Origin: Streptomyces sp. NRRL B-1140
GTDB lineage: Bacteria > Actinomycetota > Actinomycetes > Streptomycetales > Streptomycetaceae
Assembly (NCBI RefSeq): GCF_001280065.1
Contig: NZ_LGEA01000014.1
Span: 141,395 to 205,394, forward strand
DNA length: 64,000 nt
Direction of reading: 5' to 3'
Numbering within the stretch: the stretch's first letter is position 1; each line of letters begins with the position of its first letter. Made by a program: the position numbers and the translations under genes. Below the pieces are notes generated by a model. It was not told where the DNA came from and did no database searches. It saw only the letters and a program-made list of their open reading frames with translations. Shown here in pieces: positions 35,360-43,414 of the stretch.

Positions 35360-35409
35360 CCCTCAATACCCATGTTGGTTGTTCTTCTGATCTGCGGTTG
35401 AATTCCGGC

Positions 35410-36105
35410 ATGGCAGAGCAGCTGAAGGACCTCGCCGACGACCGGGCTCTCCTCGGGCGCACCAGCACCGCCGAGCGGGTCTCGGACATCCTCAGGAGCC
35501 GGATCGCCGAGGGGTACTTCCCGCCCGGCACCCGCCTTTCCGAAGACAGCATCGGTGGCGCGCTCGGCGTCTCCCGCAACACCCTGCGCGAGGCGTTCCG
35601 GCTGCTCACGCACGAGCGTCTGCTCGTCCACGAGCTGAACCGGGGAGTCTTCGTCCGGGTCCTGACCGTCGAGGACGTCGAGGACATCTACCGCACCCGG
35701 CGGCTCGTGGAGTGCGCCGTCGTCAGGGGCCTGGGCGAGCCGCCCTACGGCCTGGACGGGCTGGCCGGGGCGGTCGCGGAGGGACGGGCGGCGGCCCGGG
35801 AAGGTGACTGGAAGGGAGTGGGTACGGCCAACATCCACTTCCACCGGGAACTGGTCGCCCTCGCCGCGAGCGAGCGCACCGCCGAGCTGATGCGGAGCGT
35901 CTTCGCCGAACTGCGGCTCGCCTTCCACGTCGTGGACGAGCCGCAGCGGCTGCACGAGCCCTACATCGCACGAAATGTCGCGATTCTTGAGGCCCTTCAG
36001 CGGGGGGACCGCAACAAGGCCGAGAGTCTGCTCGCGGGGTACCTCGACGACTCGCTGGAGCGTGTGGTGGAGGTGTACCGGCGACGGGTCGGCGAAGACG
36101 GGTGA
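35410..36105 (+). CDS. GntR-family (FCD domain) regulator
   Basis: The 231-residue protein has an N-terminal winged helix (RLSEDSIGGALGVSRNTLRE AFR region, about residues 38-60) and a C-terminal FCD ligand-binding domain (VEDVEDIYRTRRLVECAVV; NIHFHRELVALAASERT, with metal/ligand histidines). It is divergent from the MFS-DUF1445-pxpABC operon and is the probable repressor of it, responding to 5-oxoproline or glutamate-like acids. The ATG at 35410 has no clear ribosome-binding site; a TTG at 35398 is in frame. Confidence 0.88.
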   Translation: MAEQLKDLADDRALLGRTSTAERVSDILRSRIAEGYFPPGTRLSEDSIGGALGVSRNTLREAFRLLTHERLLVHELNRGVFVRVLTVEDVEDIYRTRRLVECAVVRGLGEPPYGLDGLAGAVAEGRAAAREGDWKGVGTANIHFHRELVALAASERTAELMRSVFAELRLAFHVVDEPQRLHEPYIARNVAILEALQRGDRNKAESLLAGYLDDSLERVVEVYRRRVGEDG

Positions 36106-36161
36106 GGGCCGCGGTCCCAGGGGCGCACCGCGTCGTTTGGGAGGTTGTCAGACCCAGGACC

Positions 36162-36167
36162 TAGTCT
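36162..36167 (+). promoter_or_regulatory. -10 element for a leaderless SMC-like operon transcript
   Basis: TAGTCT ends seven bases before the GTG at 36175 and no ribosome-binding site is present, so transcription likely begins at the start codon. No good -35 box is seen at 17-18 bases. Confidence 0.45.
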
Positions 36168-36174
36168 GTGCACC

Positions 36175-37701
36175 GTGACTTCGCCTGCATCGACGGACCG
36201 CGTTCCGCCCCAGCTCAGCGCGGGGCCGCGCCCCGCCCCGGGGCCGGCCGCCGACGAGGGCCTGGCGCGGCGCCTGCGCGCGCTCGCCTGCACCGCGCCG
36301 CTGCACGACCTGGACGCGCGCAAGGCCAACCTGGCCGGCGAGTACTCGGTGTACGGCATGGCGGAGGTCGCCCTCGCGGCCATCGACCTGGTCACCCTCA
36401 ACATGGACTTCGACACGGGCGCGGACCACGACCAGATCGTCGCCCGCCTCATCCCGCGCATCGCCGCCCAGGCCGCGCAGCGCCCCGCCGCCGAGCACGA
36501 GCGGGTGGCCCGCTGGGTCCTGGAGAACCTGATCAACGTCGGCAGCGTCGACCGGGGATTCCGCGCCGTGTACGGCACGTTCGGCGCGGATGGCACCTAT
36601 GTGCGCCGCGACTACGACTTCAAGCTGATCGAGGAGGTCCCCGGCCCCGGTGGCACGGTCTACCTCCGCACGACGGACGAGGCGGTCAACGTCCTCGTCG
36701 GCGCCCTCGACACGGACGTCACCAGCGCGCAGATCGCCGCCGAGGTCAAGCTGGAGATCCTGATCAGCCGCGGCCGGCTCGCCGACGCCCAGCTCGCCGC
36801 CGAACAGGCCCGCTACCGGACCGTGCAGTACTCCGAGACCCTGCGCCGCGCCCTGGAGGCGACCCGGCGCAACGTGCGCGCCGTGGACTGGCTCTCCGCC
36901 GTGCCCGACATGATCGCCGAGGCCCTGGAGCACGTCGCCGACCGCTACCGCCACGAGAACGCGATCCTCACCAACATCCGCAAGGCCCGGGACGAGTCCG
37001 AGGACCCCGAGCACAAGCGCCGCACCGCCGAGCTCGTCGACATCGTCAAGGACTGCATCCGCCGGCACACCCAGCTGCAGTCCCGGCTGCTGGAGGCCGG
37101 ACCGCTGTTCCGCGCCGAACAGGACCGGCAGGCCTTCGCCACACCTCTGACGACCTCGGGCATAGACCTCTACGGGCACCTCGTCTCGCCCGTGCTGCCC
37201 CTGCCGCTGGAGCAGGCCGTCCGCGTCACCGACGCCTTCTTCGGCCGCGGCACCGGGCTGCGCACGCCCGTGTCCGTCCGGGTCGGGGACCTGGTCGACC
37301 TGCTGCTGACGCCGCCGGTGGAGCGCGAGCACCTGGGCGCCGAGATGCCCGAGCCCGACCTGATCGCCACGCCCGACGACAGCCGGTTCAGCGAGGAACA
37401 GCTGGCGGCGGCGCAGGAGCTTCTCGACCTGCCCGCCGACGCGCCGCGCCGGCTGTCGGGGCTGTTGGCCGAGGCCCGGCGGCAGGACCCCGAGCTGCCG
37501 TACCTGGTGGCCCTGCTGGCGGTGCACGCCGCCAGTCCGCCGGTCGGCACGGCCTACCGCCAGGGCGAGCAGAAGCTGCTGTTCGCCGTGGACGACGGGG
37601 CCGAGCTCGACGACCCGGAGTTCGGCGGGGCCGACCTCATCGTCGGGACGGCACTGCTGGACGCGGCGGGGATGGCGGCGGACAGGACGGAGGCCGCGTG
37701 A
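36175..37701 (+). CDS. First subunit of SMC-like operon (kleisin/MukF-like position)
   Basis: The 508-residue protein has no named domain that I recognise. It is mostly helical, with long charged helices in the middle (residues about 210-320, for example AEQARYRTVQYSETLRRALE and IRKARDESEDPEHKRRTAEL). More compact ends lie around DVTSAQIAAEVKLEILISRG and HGYLVS-type segments. A large helical first gene before a small and then a giant SMC-like gene is the order of MukF/JetA-type operons. That assignment is by position and shape, not homology. It starts at GTG and ends in overlap with a tiny 37-codon ORF. Confidence 0.7.
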   Translation: MTSPASTDRVPPQLSAGPRPAPGPAADEGLARRLRALACTAPLHDLDARKANLAGEYSVYGMAEVALAAIDLVTLNMDFDTGADHDQIVARLIPRIAAQAAQRPAAEHERVARWVLENLINVGSVDRGFRAVYGTFGADGTYVRRDYDFKLIEEVPGPGGTVYLRTTDEAVNVLVGALDTDVTSAQIAAEVKLEILISRGRLADAQLAAEQARYRTVQYSETLRRALEATRRNVRAVDWLSAVPDMIAEALEHVADRYRHENAILTNIRKARDESEDPEHKRRTAELVDIVKDCIRRHTQLQSRLLEAGPLFRAEQDRQAFATPLTTSGIDLYGHLVSPVLPLPLEQAVRVTDAFFGRGTGLRTPVSVRVGDLVDLLLTPPVEREHLGAEMPEPDLIATPDDSRFSEEQLAAAQELLDLPADAPRRLSGLLAEARRQDPELPYLVALLAVHAASPPVGTAYRQGEQKLLFAVDDGAELDDPEFGGADLIVGTALLDAAGMAADRTEAA

Positions 37702-37814
37702 TGCTTCCCCCGGTGGCCGGCCGCGGCGCCGACATGGCCGGCCACGCAGTTCCCCGCGCCCCTGAGGGCGTTACCCGCAATCCCGTCTACAAGGTCAAGG
37801 AGTTCACGTCGTGA
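37701..37814 (+). CDS. 37-codon coupled mini-ORF inside the SMC-like operon
   Basis: This ORF starts on the last base of the previous stop (TGATG) and ends overlapping the next GTG start (GTGA). It therefore could couple translation across the 109-base gap. It encodes 37 residues beginning MLPPVAGRGADMAGHAVPRA. Its middle is made of the dispersed repeat core CGCAGTTCCCCGCGCCCC (37745-37762), also seen at 7152-7235. The peptide may have no function beyond carrying ribosomes through the inserted repeat. Confidence 0.35.
   Translation: MLPPVAGRGADMAGHAVPRAPEGVTRNPVYKVKEFTS
37745..37762 (+). repeat. Partial copy of dispersed GC-rich repeat
   Basis: Eighteen bases identical to the core of the arms at 7152-7235 occur here within an operon. 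Only one arm is present, so no long hairpin can form. Confidence 0.6.
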
Positions 37815-38692
37815 GCGAGCACGTCGAGTGGGGCGACGCGGAGAGCCCGGCCCCGGCGGCCACCGCCGCCGTCACTCCCGCCGACGCCGCCGACGCGGCC
37901 CGGCTCGTGTCGTTCGGGCTGCAGCCCAAACTGCAGCCCGCCCGCGACCAGGAGTACGCGGATCTGCTGCGGCGCTACCGCGAGGACCCGCCCTTCGCGC
38001 GGCTCGCGGACGCCGTGGCGACCGGCCTGGGGCTGATCGTGCTGGAGGTCTCCCCGCGCGCCGGCATGGCCGTCACCGCCGCCGAGGACTCGGTGTTCGC
38101 CGTCCGCATGGGCGACTACGCGCGTCGTACGTCCGCCGACGGCGGTGACCGGTTCCTGCACGGGCTCGCCCATCTCGCCGTCGCCGCCATGGCGTACCCG
38201 CGCCCCGAGGACCTCGCCGACGACGGCTACATCGGCCGGATCACGGTCAACGGCGTCGACGCCTTCGTCCGCCAGGCCTGCCGCCGGCTGGAGGAGCGCG
38301 CCGAGGAGCAGGGCGAGAACACCGACCCGGCGACCGACGCGCCCGGCCTGGAGGCCGCCTGGCGGATCTGGGTCCGGCGCAGTGCGACCGGCGCCACCAA
38401 GGATGCCCGCCGTCTGGCCGGTTCGACCACCGGCATCGTCGCCAAGGCCGCCGCGTACCTCACCGAATCCGGCTTCCTGCAGCGCACCGGCGACGACCAC
38501 GGCGGCACGTACCGCACGACCGCCCGCTACCAGCTCCAGGTCCGCGACATGGCCGGCAGCGCCGCCCTGGCCGAACTGCTGGACCTGGGCGTCGTCCCGG
38601 TCACCGACGGCACGCCGACGCTCCTGCCCGCCGAGGAGAGCGACGACCTGGAGCTGGTCGCCGACGCCGGGCTGCCGTTCCACTCCTCCTGA
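37811..38692 (+). CDS. Second subunit of SMC-like operon (MukE/KITE-like position)
   Basis: The 293-residue protein has an N-terminal segment with GLQPKLQPARDQEYADLLRR. The middle part resembles winged-helix KITE proteins, with hydrophobic helices and ITVNGVDAFVRQACRRLEER. Later come TTGIVAKAAAYLTESGFLQR and TYRTTARYQLQVRDMA, which look like a winged helix and wing. KITE subunits such as MukE bridge the kleisin and SMC heads. The assignment is by context and pattern. The GTG has AAGGAG upstream. The SMC-like gene starts 35 bases later. Confidence 0.68.
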   Translation: MSEHVEWGDAESPAPAATAAVTPADAADAARLVSFGLQPKLQPARDQEYADLLRRYREDPPFARLADAVATGLGLIVLEVSPRAGMAVTAAEDSVFAVRMGDYARRTSADGGDRFLHGLAHLAVAAMAYPRPEDLADDGYIGRITVNGVDAFVRQACRRLEERAEEQGENTDPATDAPGLEAAWRIWVRRSATGATKDARRLAGSTTGIVAKAAAYLTESGFLQRTGDDHGGTYRTTARYQLQVRDMAGSAALAELLDLGVVPVTDGTPTLLPAEESDDLELVADAGLPFHSS

Positions 38693-38727
38693 ACTCCCCA
38701 CCTCACGAAGACTTACGAGAGTCCGCC

Positions 38728-41700
38728 ATGTACGAGCTGTCCCGGGTCCGCCTCTACTCGATCGGGCCCGCCGGTGCACGCTACGCCGACACCGTGCTCG
38801 ACCTGCGCGGTGTGGGCGAGATCGTGCCCGAACCCGCGCCCGCCCAGGCGGAGTTCTTCGAGGAGGAGCCGGCCGGCCCGCCGCGCCGGCCCGCGCCCGC
38901 GGGCGTGCTCTTCCTGGAGAACGGCGGTGGCAAGTCGGTGCTGCTCAAGCTGATCTTCTCCGTGATGCTGCCGGGCCACCGCAACACCCTGGGCGGCGCC
39001 AGCTCCGGCGTACTGCGCAAGTTCCTGCTCGCCGACGACTGCGGGCACGTCGCGCTGGAGTGGCAGCACGTGCTGACCGGCGAGTGCGTCGTCGTCGGCA
39101 AGGTCAGCGAGTGGCGCGGGCGGCAGGTCTCCAACGACCCGAGGAAGTTCGCCGAGGCCTGGTACTCCTTCCGGCCCGGCCCCGGCCTGAGCCTGGACAA
39201 CCTCCCCGTGGCGGAGGCCACCGCCGTACGGTCCTCGGTCGAGGGGCAGTCGGGCGCTCGCGGGCGGCGCCGCACCATGAAGGGCTTCCGTGACGCCCTC
39301 ACGGAGTCGGGCAAGAACTACCCGCACCTGGAGGTGCACTGGGAGGAGATCCACGACCGCTGGATCGAGCACCTCGGCGACCTCGGCCTCGACCCCGAAC
39401 TCTTCCGCTACCAGCGCGAGATGAACGCCGACGAAGGCGAGGCGGCGGGTCTCTTCGCCGTCAAGAAGGACGCCGACTTCACCGACCTGCTGCTGCGCGC
39501 CGTCACCGACACCCGCGACACCGACGGGCTCGCCGACCTGGTCAGCGGCTTCGGCAACAAGCTGGGCCGGCGCGCCGAGCTGATCGCCGAACGCGACTTC
39601 ACCGCCGGTTCCGTCGACCTCCTCGGGCGGATCGTCGAGGCCGCCGAGGCCCGATCGCGCGCCCGGGACATCCACACCGCGGCCGAGCGCCGGACCCGGA
39701 GCCTGGCCCGCAGGCTGTCCGCGCGCGGTGTGCGGGAGCGGGCCCGGGCCGCCGACCTGGCCCAGCGGGTCACCGCCGCCGCCTACGCCGTCACCCACGC
39801 CGAGGCGGCCCGCGAGCGCAGCGCGCTGATCTCCGCCGAACTCGCCTACCGGCACGCCTCACTGGCTCTCGCCGGGGCCGAGAAGTCCGCCGCCGCGCAG
39901 AAGCGCGAGCTCGCCGACGCCCGCACCCTGTACTCGGCGTGGCAGGCCGCCGAGGCCGTGCTGCGCCACCGCGCCGCCTCCGACCGGGTCACCCGCGTGT
40001 CCGCCGCCATCCAGGAGGCCGAGCGGGACGCCGCCCCCGCCCTGGCCGCCCGCTCCAAGGCCGCCGTCGACCTCGTACGGGCCCTGCACGCCGCCGCGGA
40101 GAAGGCCGAGAGCCACGCCAACGAGGAGGAGGAGCGCTCCGCCGCCCTCCAGGAGGTCAGCGACGCGGCCTACCGGGACTCCACCGCCGCCGCCACCCAG
40201 GCCCAGCGCGCCCGCAGCGAGATCGGGCACCTCAAGCAGCGCCTCGCCGAGGTCGAGCAGGAGACCGCCGAGGCGGTCCGCGCCGGCTGGCTCGACGACT
40301 CCGCGCCCGACGCCGACCCGGCCCGCGCGGCCCTGGCCGCAAGCGACGCCGAGAAGACCGCCGTCGCCGCCTGGGACGCGGCCCGCGAGGCGTCCCGCCG
40401 GGCCACGGAGCAGGCCCGCGAAGCCGCAGCCACCGAGAGCCGCGCGGAACTCACCGCGGCCCGCGCCGCCGACGCGGCCACGGCGGCGGAGCGTTCGTAC
40501 GAGGCCGAGCGCCGCACCGCCGATGCGCTGGCGGGGGAGGAGCGGCTGGCGGAACTGCTCAGCCTCGCCCCGCAGACCCGCCCGGGCATCCCGCAGCCCC
40601 GGCACGGCACGGACGGTGACCCGGCCCCGCGGCCGGCCGCCGGCGAGCAGGGGCTCTCCGCGGAGGAACTCGACCGCTTCGCCGACGACCTGCGCGACCT
40701 GCTCGACGACTCCGTCGCCTCCGCCGAGCGGCAGCTGTTCGAGCTGCGTACGGCCGCCGCCGACGACTCCCGCATCCTCGGCGCGCTCGGTGACGGCGGA
40801 CTGCTGCCGCCCGGCCCGGACGTCCTGGCCACGGTCGAGTTCCTCGGCGAGCACGGCATCCCCGCGCTGCCCGGCTGGCGCTATCTCGCCCAGGCCATCG
40901 ACCCGGCCGACCACGCCCGCGTGCTGGCCGCCCGGCCCGAACTCGTCGACGGCGTGATCATCACCGACCCGGACTCCCACGCCCGGGCCCGTGAAGCCCT
41001 GAGTGACGCGGCTCTGCTGCCCCGCTCCGCCGTGGCGGTCGGCACCGCCGCCGCCCTGCTCGCCCCGACCCCGGCCCCGGACACCGACAGCGGCGACGTC
41101 TTCCTCGTGCCGCCGAACCCGGCCATGCACGACGAGCACGCCGCCGACGAGGAGCGGCAGGCCCTGCGTGCCCGGGCCACCGAGCGGGACGAGGAGATCC
41201 GCACCCTCGCCGCCCGGCTCGGCAAGGACCGCGAACTGGCCGCCCGGCTCGCCTCCTGGCGCACCGGCTGCCCCGCCGGCCGGCTGACCGAACTGGCCCG
41301 GGCCGCCCACGACACTCAGGCGTTCGCCGAGGAGTCGGAGGCCGAACTGGCCGAGGCCCGGACCCTGCGGGCCGAGGCCGACGAGGTCGCCACCGAGGCC
41401 GCGCGCGTCCGCGACGAGCGGCAGGAGGCCGCGCAGAAGGCCCGCCGCTCCGCAGACGCCCTCGCCGGACTCGCCTTCCGGCTGCGCGAGCGGGCCGGCT
41501 GGCAGGTCAAACTGCGCGAACTGGCCGACGAGGCGGCCGAGTCCGAGGCGAGTGCCCAGGCCTGCCTGGAGCGCGCCCGGGCCGCCGACGAGGACCGGCG
41601 TGCCGCCCAGCGCGCCGCCGACGACACCCGCCGCACCGCCCGCGCGCTGCGCGCCGAGCGCTCCGAGATCGCGGGTGCCCCCGACGACGTGCCCGAGGAC

Positions 41701-43368
41701 GAGGACCAGACCCCCAAGGCCTCCCTGCCCGCCCTGCGCGAGGCCTACCGGGCCGCCTCCCAGGTGTACGAGAAGGTCGGCGTCGGCGCCGACCTGCGCG
41801 CCGAGCAGGCTCGTGCCGAGAGCGACGAGAGTGCGGCACGCGCGGAACTGGACCGGCTGAGCAACAAGGTCCGCACCCGCGCGGAGCAGCTCCTCGAGTC
41901 ACCCGACGGCTCCGACGGCCCCAGCCGTCAGGCCGCCGCCGCCCGCGCCGAGGAGCTGGTGCAGCTCCTGGAGACCCGGATGTCGACCGCGAGCGAGCAG
42001 CTCGGACGGCTGCGCGGCGAGGCCGAACGTCTCGCCCCCGCCGACGACGGCGAGGCCCACACCGACCTCCCCGAGGACCTGCAGCCGCGCGACGCCGAAC
42101 ACGCGCAGACCCTGCTGCGCACCGCCACGGCCGAACTCGCCTCCCACACCGAGGCGCTGGACCGGGCACGCGAGGCGCACGCCGAACTCCTCGACGCCCA
42201 CCGCGCCGCCGAGGACGCGGCGAGCGGCTTCGACGAGATCGCCGCCATGCTCCGCGACCTGCTGCGCGAGCACACCGGCGAGGAGGAGCAGGAGGAGACC
42301 GAGCCGTACGCCGGCAGCCCGGAGGAGGCCCGGCAGACGGCCGCGGAGGCCCGGCGCTCGCTGCGCGGCTGCGCCGCCGACCTGTCCGCCGCCGAGGCCG
42401 CCGTCCGCGAGGCGAGCGACATCCTCGTCCGGCACGCCAACTCCACCCGCTACGAGCAGGTCCGTACCCCGGCCCGCCAGCAGATCCGGGAACTGCCCGC
42501 CTCCGCGCTGCCCGAGCACGCCCAGAAGTGGGCGGACGCCTTCGCGCCCCGCCTGCGCGTCCTGACCGACGAACTGGAACAGCTGGAGCGCAACCGCGAC
42601 TCGATCGTTGACCGGCTGCGCGGGCTGGTCGAGTCGGCCCTGGCCACCCTGCGTTCCGCCCAGCGGCTCTCGCGCCTGCCGGAGGGCCTCGGCGAATGGT
42701 CCGGGCAGGAGTTCCTCCGCATCCGCTTCGAGGAGCCCGACCAGGCCACCCTCACCGAGCGGCTCGGCGAGGTCATCGACGAGGCGACCCGTGCCGCCGT
42801 CAAGAAGAACTCCGACCTGCGCCGCGACGGCATGTCCCTGCTCCTGCGGGGCGTCGCCGCCGCCCTGCAGCCCAAGGGCGTCGCCGTCGAGATCCTCAAA
42901 CCGGACGCCGTGCTGCGGGCCGAGCGCGTACCCGTGGGGCAGATGGGCGACGTCTTCTCCGGCGGTCAGCTCCTGACCGCCGCCATCGCCCTCTACTGCA
43001 CGATGGCCGCGCTGCGCTCCAACGACCGTGGCCGCGACAAGCACCGGCACGCCGGCACCCTCTTCCTCGACAACCCCATCGGCCGCGCCAACGCCACATA
43101 CCTGCTGGAACTCCAGCGGGCGGTGTCCGACGCCCTGGGTGTGCAGCTCCTGTACACCACGGGCCTGTTCGACACCACAGCGCTGGCCGAGTTCCCCCTC
43201 GTCATCCGCATGCGCAACGACGCCGACCTCAGGGCCGGCCTCAAGTACATCAGCGTCGAGGAGCACCTCCGCCCGGGCCTGCCGCAGCAGGCCCAGGCGG
43301 GGGAAGCGGTCCACAGCGAGATCACGGCGACCAGGATGTACAAGCGCCCGGCGTCCACGACGCCTTAG
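38728..43368 (+). CDS. Large SMC-like ATPase (MukB/JetC-like)
   Basis: The 1546-residue protein has split ATPase halves joined by a long coiled coil. The Walker A motif is FLENGGGKSVLLK (about residues 63-75). The ABC signature is VFSGGQLLTA near residue 1410, and Walker B is TLFLDNPIGRAN near 1444. Between them lie some 1000 residues rich in Ala, Glu and Arg, interrupted by a less charged region near residues 670-800 (GVIITDPDSH, DVFLVPPNPA) that may be the hinge. The residue after the Walker B aspartate is Asn, not the usual Glu. Such proteins entrap or extrude DNA loops. No nuclease/topoisomerase gene (JetD) follows. Confidence 0.85.
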   Translation: MYELSRVRLYSIGPAGARYADTVLDLRGVGEIVPEPAPAQAEFFEEEPAGPPRRPAPAGVLFLENGGGKSVLLKLIFSVMLPGHRNTLGGASSGVLRKFLLADDCGHVALEWQHVLTGECVVVGKVSEWRGRQVSNDPRKFAEAWYSFRPGPGLSLDNLPVAEATAVRSSVEGQSGARGRRRTMKGFRDALTESGKNYPHLEVHWEEIHDRWIEHLGDLGLDPELFRYQREMNADEGEAAGLFAVKKDADFTDLLLRAVTDTRDTDGLADLVSGFGNKLGRRAELIAERDFTAGSVDLLGRIVEAAEARSRARDIHTAAERRTRSLARRLSARGVRERARAADLAQRVTAAAYAVTHAEAARERSALISAELAYRHASLALAGAEKSAAAQKRELADARTLYSAWQAAEAVLRHRAASDRVTRVSAAIQEAERDAAPALAARSKAAVDLVRALHAAAEKAESHANEEEERSAALQEVSDAAYRDSTAAATQAQRARSEIGHLKQRLAEVEQETAEAVRAGWLDDSAPDADPARAALAASDAEKTAVAAWDAAREASRRATEQAREAAATESRAELTAARAADAATAAERSYEAERRTADALAGEERLAELLSLAPQTRPGIPQPRHGTDGDPAPRPAAGEQGLSAEELDRFADDLRDLLDDSVASAERQLFELRTAAADDSRILGALGDGGLLPPGPDVLATVEFLGEHGIPALPGWRYLAQAIDPADHARVLAARPELVDGVIITDPDSHARAREALSDAALLPRSAVAVGTAAALLAPTPAPDTDSGDVFLVPPNPAMHDEHAADEERQALRARATERDEEIRTLAARLGKDRELAARLASWRTGCPAGRLTELARAAHDTQAFAEESEAELAEARTLRAEADEVATEAARVRDERQEAAQKARRSADALAGLAFRLRERAGWQVKLRELADEAAESEASAQACLERARAADEDRRAAQRAADDTRRTARALRAERSEIAGAPDDVPEDEDQTPKASLPALREAYRAASQVYEKVGVGADLRAEQARAESDESAARAELDRLSNKVRTRAEQLLESPDGSDGPSRQAAAARAEELVQLLETRMSTASEQLGRLRGEAERLAPADDGEAHTDLPEDLQPRDAEHAQTLLRTATAELASHTEALDRAREAHAELLDAHRAAEDAASGFDEIAAMLRDLLREHTGEEEQEETEPYAGSPEEARQTAAEARRSLRGCAADLSAAEAAVREASDILVRHANSTRYEQVRTPARQQIRELPASALPEHAQKWADAFAPRLRVLTDELEQLERNRDSIVDRLRGLVESALATLRSAQRLSRLPEGLGEWSGQEFLRIRFEEPDQATLTERLGEVIDEATRAAVKKNSDLRRDGMSLLLRGVAAALQPKGVAVEILKPDAVLRAERVPVGQMGDVFSGGQLLTAAIALYCTMAALRSNDRGRDKHRHAGTLFLDNPIGRANATYLLELQRAVSDALGVQLLYTTGLFDTTALAEFPLVIRMRNDADLRAGLKYISVEEHLRPGLPQQAQAGEAVHSEITATRMYKRPASTTP

Positions 43369-43414
43369 CGAGGTTCTCCCCGGCGCGCGCCGCTCATGGG
43401 TTATCCTCCGGCCC

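Noticed and set aside
36175..43368. Standard Wadjet defence system
   Set aside because: There is no JetD-like gene next to it and I recognise no DUF3375 or DUF4194 signatures, so the label is not justified beyond the SMC-like architecture.
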